From Microbotryomycetes sp. JL201 (lineage: Eukaryota > Basidiomycota > Microbotryomycetes): a stretch of DNA of 64,000 nt. The notes beneath the pieces are model-generated. The model saw only the letters and a list, made by a program, of their open reading frames with translations, was not told the DNA's origin and did not search any database. A program made the position numbers and the translations under genes. This document shows positions 11,866 to 23,029 of the stretch, piece by piece. The first letter of the stretch is position 1. The number at the start of each line of letters is the position of its first letter. The stretch covers positions 62,001 through 126,000 of the forward strand of contig JAQYUZ010000017.1 in assembly GCA_033819885.1 (NCBI GenBank), written 5' to 3'.

Positions 11866-13214
11866 CTACAACTTTGCATCTTTTGCATTCTGCCACACTT
11901 GCGACACGAAGTCAGACACGTCCTCGAGCAAGACTTCTGGCCGTTCTTCCGCCGCAAAATGACCACCCTGAGCACAAATATCAGCGTATTTCCAGAGACT
12001 ACATTCGGATCAACTCACGCTTGTATGCTCGCGGTAGAAAACCAGATTGCCCGTGTCTGCGATCCACTCTTTCGGATACCCAACAAGCTCCCAAGGGAAG
12101 CATGAGAATCCCATGGGTTTTTTTATATAAAAGTCTGGCGTGTCGGCAAGAGTGTTCTGCCTGTAGGTGGGCCATGAGCTGGCGATGCAGTCCGAGAACC
12201 AGTATAACGAGACGAATCTGCAGATCTCGTCAAGTGACAAGTCCTCATCACTCCACGCCAAGCACTTTTCGGCTATCCAAGCAAAGAGAGACACCGGGTT
12301 TGAAGACAAGACGAACCCAAGTGTGCCGGGCTTGGTGCCTTGCTCTCTGGCGTATGCGACACCCACGGTGAAGAATTCGTTTGTGCGCTCGAGGCGGCGT
12401 CTCGTTGCATCGTCAAAGCCGGACAGGTCCTTGGGAATCTGGTGATTGAGCAGGACGGCAAAGTTAAGATGGGCGGCTGTAATTGCTCTGAGTGAGTACA
12501 AACCGGGCTTGTGAAGGAACGGCGCACCTTTGCACGCAGGAAATTGAACGGCAAGCCGTCGTGCCATTGTAGCTCCAATGTCACCACCCTGCGCCACATA
12601 AGCTTCAAAACCGAGTCCTGTCATGAGCTCGTTCAATACGTGGGGTGTATCGACCGGATCCCATTCGCGATCGAGTGGCGGCCTCTGGGACCACACAAAT
12701 CCAGGCAAAGACGGGGCAACAACATTAAACGGCAGGTCCTCCTCTGTGTACTTGTCTCTCAGGAGCTTGAAAACGCCTAGAAACTCGGTGTAGCTGCCGG
12801 GCCAGCCGTGCGAGAACACAATCGGGACTGCATCGGCCTTCCTCGAGAACAAGGCCATGAAATGCACTTTGAAGTCGGCGCCTGAGCGATCCTTGACTAT
12901 GGTGGTGTATTGGGGAAACTCGTTAATTAAGGCTTCCTGTGCTCGCCTGCAGTGAATAAGGTTAGCTTGCGGCCCGAGCGCGAGTGCCAGTCAGTGCACC
13001 AATCAAAATGGTCAGCCCAATGCTTGAGTGCGTTGGTTGTCCATTCGTAAGTCAATCCAAACTTGCGGTCCTCGCGACTGTTCTCAAAGACTTGTGGAGC
13101 CACGCGCGATGACTTGATCATCATGCGCAGCTCGTCAATGTCCTTCTGTGCCACATTGACCCTGAAGGATTCGAGGTTGAGCTTGCATGAGGCTGACGGC
13201 GTCGCGTAAGACAT
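11866..13214 (-). CDS. Epoxide hydrolase, microsomal (EPHX1-like) class, alpha/beta fold
   Basis: Hydrolyses epoxides to diols, typically for detoxification. The N-terminal EHN-type region (FRVNVAQKDIDELRMMIKSS, KFGLTYEWTTNALKHWADHF) precedes the alpha/beta-hydrolase core. Visible catalytic features: oxyanion motif HGWPGSYTEF, nucleophile Asp in AQGGDIGATMARRLA, a lid Tyr candidate in SLYWFSDCIASSWPTYRQN, and the C-terminal His in GGHFAAEERPEVLLEDVSDF. The acidic triad member was not pinned down. At least two introns (one near 12890-12960, one near 11960-12010). The start at 13214 (MSYATPSASCKLN) has no signal peptide, unlike mammalian EPHX1, so a cytosolic enzyme is likely. It lies between the unknown Ser/Pro protein and CRIPT, both on the same strand, with no sign of shared regulation. 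Confidence 0.9.
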
Positions 13215-13400
13215 GCGTGAGATGTGGGGGAAACCCAAAAGTCGTCGATCCACACGCGACGTCATTCGACGTGCGCTGATGAGTTGCGCTTGTCTGATGC
13301 ATGCTGCTCGAGTACAAATGACAACAAGTTATGCTATACAATGTTCGCGGCGTGTGATCACACATCGCCGCGTACGGCAACCCGCGCTCGTGACCGGCTA

Positions 13401-13887
13401 TCACTTCATCGACATCTTGTATTGGGACGTGTCGAGAATTTGCTTGCCACAGATGCTGCATTTGCCCGTCTTGTACGCGCAAGCTGAATTGAGAACAAGA
13501 TGTGTCAGCACCAAGCACGTGACCTTTCAATGAGACCGCCGGTTGCCTCGACCACGGCAGCAACTATGGCTCACACTGGCAGAACTTTGCTCCTGCTCTT
13601 GCTACAGTGCTGCCACATGTCTCGCACCTGCCGATGGTCGTTCCTGTTGCGGAAGATCCTGCCTTTCCAGTCGGCTTTGAGCCTGCGGCTGCTGCCGCGC
13701 CCGCCTTTGATGAGCTCGCTGCGGGTGCATAAGGCGAGTAGCGCGATTTTGCCGACAAGAGCTTGTTCTCTCCGATTTTGCGCTGATTACGATCGCCGCC
13801 TGGCCCTGCGCTGCGCCACACGTCCGTCGCCGCAAGCGAATTCTTGCCTTGGGCGGCCAGCTTCTTCTCGCACTTGGCACAGGGCAT
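13401..13887 (-). CDS. CRIPT: CRIPT family zinc-ribbon protein
   Basis: Small conserved protein first described as a binder of PSD-95 PDZ domains in animals and since tied to the minor spliceosome; its fungal role is unsettled. Starts MPCAKCEKKLAA and carries paired Cys motifs: CAKC; RCETCGSTVARAGAKFCQSC; and CSICGKQILDTSQYKMSMK at the end. The order matches CRIPT (CEKC, CRICKS, YCQGCAYKKG, CxMCGKKxLDTKxYKQ). One intron with a GTGAGC donor splits Q-S from C-AYKTGKC. It carries a longer Ala/Ser-rich linker (SSSKAGAAAAAGSKPTGKAG) than animal versions. The C-terminus SMK does not look like the PDZ ligand of animal CRIPT. Divergent from the F-box/LRR gene with 176 bases between ATGs. Confidence 0.93.
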
Positions 13888-14063
13888 TGTAGTTATCAGC
13901 TGCAGTCTTTGGCTCGCTTGGCGTGGACGCTTCGCGGCCGAGCTACGTTGTGGGCAAAGGTAGAGTCCACTCGGCGCGCTGCGAGTCGACTTTGTCCTCC
14001 TCTGCCGATTCTCAAGGCAATCATAACCACTCGCTCTAGCGCTCGACATCGTTTGAATGCACA

Positions 14064-15695
14064 ATGGCTCAGTCCAGGCTCCCCGTGGGCCTGTGGCAGC
14101 TGCCTGAGGATGCACTTCGGCGCACCGTTGCTTTCGTACTCGCCGACGAGCCGAACATGGCCACGACCATGTTGACGCAATGCGGCAGAGCGATCAGCAA
14201 TGTCACACTTGCGCACCTGTATGAACGTCTGGCACTCGAGGACGATGATGCGGTGCTCGTCGCAGCAACGGACGAGCGAGGCGACGCTTTGGCCTCGCAA
14301 CTGCGCACGGTCATGCATAACAACGTGGCGCCTACCCTCGTCAAGCATCTCACAATCGAATCAGCGTGTACAGAACAAGTATCTGACGCGACCATGGACG
14401 CGACCTTGCTGACTCGAAAAACCAGTCGCGACCGAGACCCGAGCGATGACGACAATGTGCGAGACGACCAAGCAGAATACCGTCAACTTGACGACGCTGC
14501 GCTGCTTCTGCTGTTGTCAAGACTCGTCGCACTGCAGCATTTCGATTGGTGCGCGCCAAGGTTGCCGACATTCTCCTTGTGCAAAGCATTGCAAGCGGCA
14601 ACGCCACACTTGCTCAAATTCAGATTCGACTTGCATGAATGTACAGACTCATCTTCCGCTCCCCTAAACCAGCTCAGATGGGACGCATATGGGCTGGGTC
14701 AACTGCCTGCATCCCTCACTACGCTCGAATTGTCTGGTCTCACCCAAGCCGGCATCAGATCGCTCGAGACGGCTTTGTCGACGCTGCGCAACCTTGAAAC
14801 AGTCAACATCCATCACACGCCGTTTGTCGATGACGCACTGCTCGAAGAACTAGGCTCGAAAAGTCACAAGCTCCGACTGTTGCGGATTGGTGACATGCTC
14901 GGCACAAAGCTCGGAGATGAAGGCATCGTGAAATTGCTACAACACTCGCAGTCATTGGAAAGACTCGAACTGGACTGCGTTGAAGGTGGGCACCGTTTCG
15001 TTGTCATATCTCGCATTTGGAGTAATTATTTGCTGTCGTCGTCGGTTGCAGGGCGCCTGACGAAAAAGTGCTGGACTAGAGTGACAGAGACGTCGGACAC
15101 GTTCCAGGAGTTGATTCTCCGATATTCCGAAGCCGGCCCGCACAAGTCATGGACACTGGATCACCTTGCATCATTGCATGCCGTCCTGGATATCCCAAGC
15201 TTGTCCAAATTGACGGTCGCAAGAAGAGTTCATCCAGACTGCCTCGAGTTTGGCCGTCTCGACAGCATCAAGAACCCAATCGATCCACTTATGACCGAAC
15301 TCTGTTGTCCAGACGAATTGCTGCAGGCTGTCAAAAGCACCACTTCGAGATTGCAGACTCTGGATTTGAGCCTGTTTGAGCTCGAACCCGACAAACTTCG
15401 AACAGTAATGGACAGTTGCCCAGGCGTGACAGACCTCAGGGTACTTCTTGCCGGTGATGTCAAATCCCTGGCGAGTTTGTTGACGTCGGAATTCTCGTTG
15501 GGCTGGTCTGACTCTATTCACGCAGCTTTCGCTTACGTCAAGCTTCATTTCTTGCACTCAATTGAGGCGCTTCACATTCTGTGTTGCACAAAGTCACATG
15601 CCAAGGCAGCCCAGCACATTCAAGCCGCTCGGTCTTGGTACGCAACTTCCAACGACGCCACAGTCCTCACCAGAGAGCAGACGAGCAGGCCTTAA
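14064..15695 (+). CDS. F-box/leucine-rich-repeat-like protein
   Basis: About 543 residues if read straight through. The N-terminus (LWQLPEDALRRTVAFVLAD to TLAHLYERLAL) resembles an F-box, which would dock a substrate receptor to Skp1 of an SCF ubiquitin ligase. The middle holds LRR-like units such as SLTTLELSGLTQAGIRSLE and LRNLETVNIHHTPFVDDALL, and later RLQTLDLSLFELEPDKLRTV. A candidate intron at 14986-15051 (GTGGGC donor, GGTTGCAG acceptor) is exactly 66 bases and stop-free, so both spliced and unspliced forms stay in frame. The reading frame ends at 15695, after the likely ATG of the next + gene, giving an overlap of about 98 bases. The last ~40 residues may therefore be wrong if a 3' splice was missed. 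Family call is moderate. Confidence 0.65.
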   Translation: MAQSRLPVGLWQLPEDALRRTVAFVLADEPNMATTMLTQCGRAISNVTLAHLYERLALEDDDAVLVAATDERGDALASQLRTVMHNNVAPTLVKHLTIESACTEQVSDATMDATLLTRKTSRDRDPSDDDNVRDDQAEYRQLDDAALLLLLSRLVALQHFDWCAPRLPTFSLCKALQAATPHLLKFRFDLHECTDSSSAPLNQLRWDAYGLGQLPASLTTLELSGLTQAGIRSLETALSTLRNLETVNIHHTPFVDDALLEELGSKSHKLRLLRIGDMLGTKLGDEGIVKLLQHSQSLERLELDCVEGGHRFVVISRIWSNYLLSSSVAGRLTKKCWTRVTETSDTFQELILRYSEAGPHKSWTLDHLASLHAVLDIPSLSKLTVARRVHPDCLEFGRLDSIKNPIDPLMTELCCPDELLQAVKSTTSRLQTLDLSLFELEPDKLRTVMDSCPGVTDLRVLLAGDVKSLASLLTSEFSLGWSDSIHAAFAYVKLHFLHSIEALHILCCTKSHAKAAQHIQAARSWYATSNDATVLTREQTSRP

Positions 15696-16848
15696 TTCGC
15701 CAGAGACGATTGAAGCGCCCCTGTCCCCGCCACAAAGTCGACGAGGCTCCGCGTCGAGTCCGGTGGCCCTGCATCCAGCGCTCGAGAGCATCGTGCCGGC
15801 TACGAAAGACTGGCGCAAGCTAGTACGCAAGACGCAAGCGCTCGAGTCGATCGCTTGGGCCGGCAGAGGTGGTGTTGGAACATGGTATTTCAGCCGTCCA
15901 GGAGGCACGTCGAATATTGGCATCGACTTTGCGCCGGTCGCGCCGGCCTCGAATAGTCGCTTGGTCGGTCTTCAACCTAAAGCTGATTGGCCTCGCGACT
16001 TTGAAGTCAATCTTGGCGGCACATGTTTCGACGGGGTAGATCTGACAGAAGACAAACCGACATCTCCTTCGATGTCTCCTACATCGCCCGGTCGGTCTCT
16101 CCGGAGCTCCTCGAGCACCACTGCAATCAAGAATCGGCCGCTGAATTATGGCACGACGTTTGGCCTTGGCCTGACGGGTGTACCTGCTGCGACACCTTTC
16201 AATAGTCCGGCGCAGGCAGCTGGCAAGGGCGGGCAAACTGGAAAGGGCGCGGCTCCGGTCATTTTTCCCGGCGGTTGGCATACGCCCAAGAACAGAGGAT
16301 CTGGAGGCAAAAAGAAGAAAGCTGGAGGCAGCAAGTCACAGAACAAAAGCCAGACGTCTGCTTCGTCGGTTCCAACTCTGCAAGATCAAGGCCGGTCCGA
16401 GCCACGTCACCCATCTGACGAGACTGCTCGCCGCGAAAAGGTCCAAGACTCTCTGTGGGAGCAAGAACGGGCTGAGCACTCGGCTGCTGTCAACGCTATT
16501 GCCAGGAGAGCATGGCCCGCCCCGTCCTCAAACTCGACTGCTGCCGCTCCCACCGTCGATTCTGGTCAGTCGCGACCTCTAGCGTCTGAAATCTTGATGC
16601 GTCCGCCTGCACGTCAAGGTCGAAAACCGCCAACAGCACCCACGGGCAAAAGTGGGCCGGCTCTAAATGCCAAAGAATCTAACGTGGCAAAGTGCAAGGA
16701 TGGCGATCCGGGTTCGAAAATCGAAGCGCAGCAAACCAAGGCAGGTGCAAAGCAAGGCTTCGGACAAACTGATAGGAAGGGTACAAGGGGAGTTCAATCT
16801 CAGGTCAGAGGCGGTGGCGGCGCCGGCGACCACAAGAAACGAGCTTGA
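15598..16848 (+). CDS. Unknown Ser/Pro/Gly-rich basic protein
   Basis: No family recognised. Start chosen at 15598 (MPRQPSTFKPLGLGTQL); a further in-frame ATG-free stretch upstream makes an earlier start unlikely. The N-terminal third is full of Ser-Pro/Thr-Pro sites (TPQSSPESRRAG, EAPLSPPQSRRGSASSP), a typical target of proline-directed kinases. A more ordered block follows (TKDWRKLVRKTQALES, GRGGVGTWYFSRPGG). The C-terminal half is Lys/Gly/Ser-rich (GGKKKKAGGSKSQNKSQ) and ends in GGGGAGDHKKRA. No introns needed. It overlaps the end of the F-box/LRR gene on the same strand in another frame. A nucleic-acid-associated or scaffold role is only a guess from composition. Confidence 0.65.
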   Translation: MPRQPSTFKPLGLGTQLPTTPQSSPESRRAGLNSPETIEAPLSPPQSRRGSASSPVALHPALESIVPATKDWRKLVRKTQALESIAWAGRGGVGTWYFSRPGGTSNIGIDFAPVAPASNSRLVGLQPKADWPRDFEVNLGGTCFDGVDLTEDKPTSPSMSPTSPGRSLRSSSSTTAIKNRPLNYGTTFGLGLTGVPAATPFNSPAQAAGKGGQTGKGAAPVIFPGGWHTPKNRGSGGKKKKAGGSKSQNKSQTSASSVPTLQDQGRSEPRHPSDETARREKVQDSLWEQERAEHSAAVNAIARRAWPAPSSNSTAAAPTVDSGQSRPLASEILMRPPARQGRKPPTAPTGKSGPALNAKESNVAKCKDGDPGSKIEAQQTKAGAKQGFGQTDRKGTRGVQSQVRGGGGAGDHKKRA

Positions 16849-17247
16849 GCTTTCAGCGGATCCCTTTTTCTCTCTCTCCACTCTCTTCTCACTCTCACTC
16901 TCTCTCCACCCTGTCTTCTTGCTTTCTCTCCATCTCCCGTGTGAACATAGCTTTCCTGAGCAGTACCTCGGCTTTGCGCATTCCACGTCCTTGCTTGAAG
17001 ACTTTTTGTTTGCAGTGCAGCCTTTACTCTTGCTCGCTCACAACAGAGGACTGTTCAGGCTCTATCCGATAAAGCTTCATATCAGAGCCCTGTCACGCTG
17101 CCTTTGTAGTCACATGAGCCAGCTTCTCGGATCACGTGACTGATCGACTCGCCTTTGATCAAATTGCGATGAACGCTGGACTGCTTTCCGTCCACATCCC
17201 GGCGATGGGAGGTGTTGGACGCCGCCGCGCGCCGCATTTACCCACAA
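16849..17247. other. Intergenic, pyrimidine-rich
   Basis: No gene seen. The first ~90 bases are CT-rich (runs of CTCTCTCC and CTCTCACTCTC near 16870-16910), which is probably 3' UTR of the preceding gene or promoter of the next. CACGTGA near 17135 is an E-box-like site close to the next gene's start. Confidence 0.5.
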
Positions 17248-18387
17248 ATGTCGACACGCTATGACCCTTTGCGTCGGCCTGTGCATCTCGTGCCTCGTGC
17301 GCCTCGGACAATCGACGCTCGGCCAATCGAGCGCTTGTCGCCCGCGCACTCTGTGCACCACGCTCATGTCATGCGCATGTACGACGTCTTACTTGTGCTG
17401 CTATCAGAACCACCGTCGCAGCGGAATTCTGTACAGAGCCTGCGCGCGTGGCGCTGCCTAGCTCGGTGCAGAGAGATTGACGTTCGGGCGCTGTACCTCG
17501 TCGGTGCTCGCATACTGGAGCGCAGCAGGCTGCACAGCGACCTATCACAGGCTCAACTTGACACCGATGGGGACCACGACGAGGAAGAGGAAGAAGATGA
17601 GCGACAGGAGCGCAGCCAGCGCGCGTACTTGGCCCGCGCAGAGTGGCTCAAGTTTACGCACGCTGGCAAGTGGCAGCAGGTGGACAAATTATCAGAGTGG
17701 ATTTTGTCGCTCGCAGCAGGCGGCAAAGTCGAGACGGCCATTGACGAATTAGAGACGTCAGTTTGCTTTCGCTCGGTCGTTTTTCTTTTGCTCTGACTAT
17801 CACTTTCTCGCCCGACATGCTGCCCTTGCGCGCAACAGGTTCTTGCCGGCTCATCCTTACCACGACTCGATCAAGCTGAACACGCTCGCGGCGCACCTTG
17901 TGCTGCTGCACGCTCAGACGCTCGCCGACCATGCTGCTCCAGCTGTCGCGGCGCGCGGCGACGACTCGGACGATCATAACACGGCAAGGTCAGACGAGAT
18001 CAAGAACCAAGTCGACAATGAGGCCGACATCCAAGCTTCGAGCGTAGACCCTGGCGAGTCCCGAGACGATTGTGAGCCTGGACGGTTTTCTTTGCGCTCG
18101 CTTGACCACCTCGACTGATCTCGGCATGCTCAGCCTTGCACCACTTTATTGTGCATCTCGCACAAAGTCAACCGGCGCTAGTTGCGCGCGCCAAAGATTA
18201 TTTTCGGCAGGCTCACAGGCTTGAACAAGACCTGGCGGGACGAGGCACGGGCGAGGCAGCACGATGGGTAGCAATCGTGAGTGTTCCTGACCCGTTTAAG
18301 GCTCACCCAAATCTGACGATAGCTGCGCAGATGGATGCCGTCTCGCTGGCCCTCGAAAGGCGCAAACGAGCCGAGTCCGATGATTGA
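17248..18387 (+). CDS. Probable RNA polymerase I core factor subunit Rrn11-like
   Basis: Rrn11 (with Rrn6 and Rrn7) recruits Pol I to rDNA promoters in yeasts. Start MSTRYDPLRRPVHLVPRAP at 17248; the open frame upstream has no ATG. Family-like features: HVMRMYDVLLVLLSE, LRAWRCLARCREIDVRALYL, then GARILERSRL, an acidic insert (DHDEEEEEDERQERSQ), and after the intron at 17757-17838 (GTCAGT donor) ETFLPAHPYHDSIKLNTLAA. This is the paired-helix, TPR-like pattern I associate with Rrn11/TAF1A. Further exons give LHHFIVHLAQSQPALVARAK and end MDAVSLALERRKRAESDD. Four exons, about 300 residues. Assignment rests on remembered pattern, not on an exact motif, so treat it as a lead. Confidence 0.55.
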
Positions 18388-19159
18388 CCGCGTTGACAGT
18401 TTCAGATGTATCATGTTGACATTCGTCTTGCGCACGTGTTGTTGTAGCAGCCGGATAGCAGGTGAGTTCGTGCTTCTGTTTGTCCACCACCTCCTCGCCG
18501 TTCCATCGGCTCTTCGAAGCTCTACTCCAGCACCTGCCCGGATCGTCCACCGTGTCGAAACGTTGCGCAGCAATTTGGAGATGGAGTCAATAAGAAGCCA
18601 AGACTTGACCATAGCTCGGCACATTTCTCAAGGAAATCGGTCGAGTGATCGCGTCCATCAACCGTGGTCTGGTTCGACTGTCGCGTTTCGCGGTTGTCAT
18701 TACCTCACGCAGTCCACACTTTAAACACGTGATCGACATTCCCTTTCAGCTCTTTCCTCTTCTTTGTTGCGTGCATGTGTCTGCAGTCAAGGAAGCTGAC
18801 ATTTGCTCTCGCCGCCAGACTCCGGCGTTTCTTTTTCTTTTTGCAACACAGATTTCGTTTTCATCAAGCAAGCGGCGTTCATACATGATTCTCGTTCTTG
18901 ACATCATCCCGCTTGATATCCTTATCTCATCCTCGTCCGTTTTCTACACGAGCGATGTCATTTCAATCAGGCGCAGATCAATTGGAAACATTCAGCTAAA
19001 CTTTCGCTATCACCTGGAGCCTCGGCCATGATAGTCGATAGATAGTAGTTTAGTTACATTACAGTGTTGATTGCAATTTTTTTTGTTTCGTACGGTGCGA
19101 ATAGAGAACGTGTGGGGAAATTGGGGTGTGACTTTGACGTCTCGCCGCGTCCACGACGC
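18388..19159. other. Intergenic, no gene recognised
   Basis: About 770 bases without a convincing coding frame. It is more A/T-rich than the flanking genes and contains TC-rich tracts (TTCAGCTCTTTCCTCTTCTTTG near 18750 and similar), as expected of UTR and promoter DNA. It probably holds the 3' end of the Rrn11-like mRNA and the promoter of the secreted protein. Confidence 0.5.
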
Positions 19160-20284
19160 ATGTGGCCTCGTGCCCTGACCCTGCGTCATGCGTTGAGCTC
19201 GCTTGCGTTCTTGACGGCGATCTGGATTGGACGTGCATCGTGTGCGCCGCAACAGGTCGTACTGAGTCTGTCAGACGAGAGCAGCGGAAGCGGACGAGGT
19301 GACGGACAAATTCCAGCGATGACACGGCCGCAGACAGGGTGGTACGACGTGAGACCTGGTGGTGGCAACTACCTTGATGCAAGTTATTCCAGTGTATCTT
19401 GTTCGCTCTCTCAGCATTACAAAATTGGTTCAATACCGCTCGCGCATCGACTGACACTTTCGTTTCCGTTTGGGTGTTTGATTTGGCAGTAGAAAGCTAC
19501 AGACTGGGGTTTGGGAGAACCTCTGAACGTCATCATTTCGAATCAGTCTTCTCCGGACATATTGAGAGAAAATGGTTTCATTGCTTACACGAGAAGCTTA
19601 GGATTTTGGCAAGAGGTGAGGTGCACCCTTTTTTTGCTTTTGTTTGTCTGATCAATGGAGCGAGTGAACCCCGAACATGACGAGATGATTCAAGGCTGAG
19701 CTTGTTCTTACTGCGTCTACAGTGCGCCAATCTACATCTCGGTCAGGCACAATACGCAGATCTCGGTGATGGACAAGGCTGGCAACCCGAGCTGTTTGAA
19801 ATGCGTGAAAGTAAATTGCCTTGGCTTGGATCGTGTCTCGAAAGCATTATCGGTCAGTCAACGGGCGCCGCTTGAGCAAAGATACCAGCTCTGATCGCGC
19901 ACGCTTGGTGAAACAAACAATCAATGGCAGGCGGTAATCATTTTCGGGCTTGGAAGCAGAATGGAACTTTGGCAAACTCTGGAGCCTGGTTCTTGGCTTG
20001 CTCGACCGAAGTCGACGTTAGAGGTCGTCACAAGATTACTCGAAACGGCTACAACATTGGAAGGGACCTGATCGTCGAAAAAGCTATCAAAGGAACAAAA
20101 TATCTCGGTAGAAGTTGGACGACCAAGGTAGAATGGGTCGAGGGCTTTTTAAAACCGGGCAGTGAAGGGACATTGCTCTTGAATACGTCAAATTTCTTCG
20201 CTCGCTGACGACGGACCAACAGGGGTCAATCACGGTATTGCACAAGACGGCAAGATTGCAGTGCTGACGGCGACAGAATTCTGA
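19160..20284 (+). CDS. Secreted protein of a conserved basidiomycete family, function unknown
   Basis: Five exons. Start MWPRALTLRHALSSLAFLTA is a signal peptide that should be cut after ASCAP. Mature part: GWYDVRPGGGNYLD, KATDWGLGEPLNVIISNQS, NGFIAYTRSLGFWQE, CANLHLGQAQYADLGDGQGW, CLESIIGGNHFRAWKQNGT, SGAWFLACSTEVD, NGYNIGRDLIVEKAIKG and NHGIAQDGKIAVLTATEF. I have seen this arrangement in uncharacterised secreted basidiomycete proteins. Intron 1 (19379-19492) has a GC donor (GAT|GCAAGT) and TAG acceptor; the other donors are GTGAGG, GTCAGT and GTGAAG. If the last intron is not removed at 20162 the frame ends early at 20208. No catalytic signature is visible. Extracellular or wall location is inferred from the signal peptide. 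Confidence 0.8.
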
Positions 20285-20570
20285 TTGTGCCAAACGAGCG
20301 GGACGAGGATGACTGACACCGGCACTGGCACGAGGATAACGCAAATACTGTAGATACGCGCCATTTTGAACGCTGTTGTACCAGACAAATGCTGTAACGA
20401 TCGTACGGCCCAAGCCACCTTGAATGAGTTTGCAAGTCAAGTCCTAGTCTACAAGCGCGGGTTCACTGAGGGTACGCAGAGAAGAAAGCATAAACAAAAC
20501 AAAACAGTAAAACAGACTGTGTGAACAACAGAGAGCAAAGTAGTGTACAACTGAGCAATCGAGGACGAGT

Positions 20571-23029
20571 TTAAGCTCTGGTCGAATCTGATGATCGACG
20601 TCGACGTGCAGCCGACTCGTCAACGTTAGGATCTTGTTGTTGTCGACGACGATTTGCGACATATCTAAAGAACCTCATCCGCGACACTCCTGCGCCAACC
20701 TCATTTCTGCCGGCGCCCGGTCCAGATCCTGTCGAACTTGAAAGCGCCCTCAACCTCGAACCATGTAGCATGGCCCTCAAGTTGGATCGCACTTGAGCCT
20801 CCGCATGTTCGTCCGTCTCGTCGTCCTCCTGACCGTCCCTCGAATCTCGACTTTGCGTGACGGTCACTCCCGCGTCGACAGTGTTGTTGTTGCCGGCGCC
20901 GGACAGATCTAATCGACACAAAGGACAGAGCGACGACACGTCCAACAACCACGGATCGATACACTCGCAGTGGAATCGATGACGAGCATCGCATGGCAGG
21001 ATCCGGATCTCTTCGCCTTCCTCAAACTCGCAAACGCAAATCGGACACGTCGTACCGTCGTCGACGTCGGCGGGGTTGATGGTCAAGGGGAGAGCGGAGG
21101 TCGTTGACGGACTGTCGGCTTGCGATTGGTTCGGAGCGACGACCGAGTCTGCGATCGGCAATTCTCGTGCGCTCACAAATGTGTCGGCGCGTGACCTCGT
21201 CGAGTCGCTCACACGTCGCTCCAGACTGTCGAGCGCAGGAGCGGTCGTCGACATGAGCTGATTGTGGGCGCGGTCGTACGCTTCCAGCTCGATTGCCTTG
21301 TTTGCAGCCTCGACATCGTCGTGCATCTGCTGGTTCTGTGCCTCCGAGTCTTGCGCTCTTGTACCAAACCTGACGACCGGAAAAGTGTCGAGGATGGCCC
21401 TGGTCAGACCGTGAGCACGAGTCTGACGGGGACCAGCTCCATCGATTCCGTTGCCGTTTGGGCCTCCACCCGGTCGCGGACCGTACCGTTCAGGGTGCCT
21501 AATTGCTCGGATCGCGCCAGACAGGATGACCAGCATGAACATGAACGTCACGACACCGGTGACTGCAAGGAACCGTCAGCATCAAGTTCCGCAAACGGCA
21601 AATGTACTTCAACGTACTAGCATATAGAATCTAGATGCGAATAGCTTCTCTTAGTGTACGAACCAGGTGACAAGGGCCAGCGGACTTACAATCATGGCCA
21701 AACCCGTGTTGGACGAACCTCCACCGCCAGACGAGCTAGCGGACGGCGTCGGAGTCGCTGACGGATTCAAACCTCCGACTGTATTGTTGCGAGCGGCCAT
21801 GACGGCTCCTAAAAAGTTGAGACCTGCCGTGGCCGAGCTGGCAATTGATGACCTTGTCGAAGACGACGCCACAGCTTGCCGACGCTGCATCGAGCGCGTT
21901 CGACTCGGCGCAGGTGTTGGGCTCACGACCTCGTCTTCTTCGGTCTGTACTGCGTCCGAGGTCGAGTTGCCGGGCATCGCGGTGGGTTCGAGGGTAGAAG
22001 TCGCACTGGCTTCATCGCCCGTCTCAACGAGCGTGTCCATCGTTGCTGCGACCTCACTCGCTGTTTCGACAACGCTCACTTGACCGTCATCGGCGTCTGA
22101 CATTGTGCCGTTGACGGGCACGTTGCCGACGACGGACAGCGCATTCGAGTTGAGGAGCAGGCTGATGGCGTCCGCAGACGAGTTGAGTCGCGCAGAGTCG
22201 AACGAGTATGCTTCGTCAGAGATGCCAATATTGCTGAAGCAAAAGCGGACAATCAAAGGATCAGAGGTAGGCCTTGCGCCCGCGGGACCGTGTCAAGTGA
22301 CTGACTCGAATTGCTGCTCAATGATGCGCGCCGACGACACCGTCGTTGTCGCGTAAACGTCGAGGACCTTTTCATACACGTCAAGATATTCTTGATTCAT
22401 GACACAACCCTATAAAGTACACTCGAATTGTCAGTTGCTGTGCCGACTGTTCGACGAGGAGGATGACTGCTACTGACGGCTGACGTGACCGAGTAGAGCA
22501 ATGCTGCTTGTGCGCCTAGATCTCGAGTTATTGTGAAGATGTCTAATTCGTCGTCATAGCTGGTGCCGTTCGTGTCGCAATTAATCATGGCGATCCAAGG
22601 CACGGCGCTTGGCTGCTCGAGCCTGAGCGACTCGTCAAAGTGCAACAGCACACCCTGACCAGGCGAGGGTCAGTCAGGCGCAGCGAGACGTAACAAAGAC
22701 GTGGGCCGCACACCTTTGAGAACTTTGTCCATGGCACGATTGAAGACTGGTTGGTGTAATTGCCGTTGTCGTCAAACTCCCATCGGTCGAGCTGCTTTGA
22801 GATGAACGTGCTGCGCGTAGAGGAGAGCCCAGTCAGCTTGTGTAAAAGGGCTGTCGCAGCCGTGGACCGACCTGTAGACGCCATTGTAGAACGCGATCGT
22901 GAGCCGGTCGGACGAGTCGGACTCGAGCGCGCTCGAATCATTCGTCGCGACAGCGGGAATGTATGCTTCGGCGACATTGCTGAGCCACGTCAAGACAACG
23001 AGCACGGCGAGCGCGACAGACCGCGACAT
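20571..23029 (-). CDS. Membrane-anchored RING-H2 E3 ubiquitin ligase (PA-TM-RING-like)
   Basis: Start MSRSVALAVLVVLTWLSNVA is a signal peptide. A luminal domain follows (RLTIAFYNGVYR, WIAMINCDTNGTSYDDE, DLGAQAALLYSVTSA), which resembles the protease-associated domain of PA-TM-RING ligases. A Ser/Thr-rich stalk leads to one membrane segment, TGVVTFMFMLVILSGAIRAI. The cytosolic tail has a C3H2C3 RING: CPICVCEFEEGEEIRILP, then CDARHRFHCECIDPWL and CPLCRLDLSG. The C-terminus is Arg/Ser-rich. Such ligases sit in Golgi, endosome or vacuole membranes and tag membrane cargo for sorting. At least four introns. Eight metal ligands are in place, so it should be an active RING. Substrate unknown. Confidence 0.88.
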
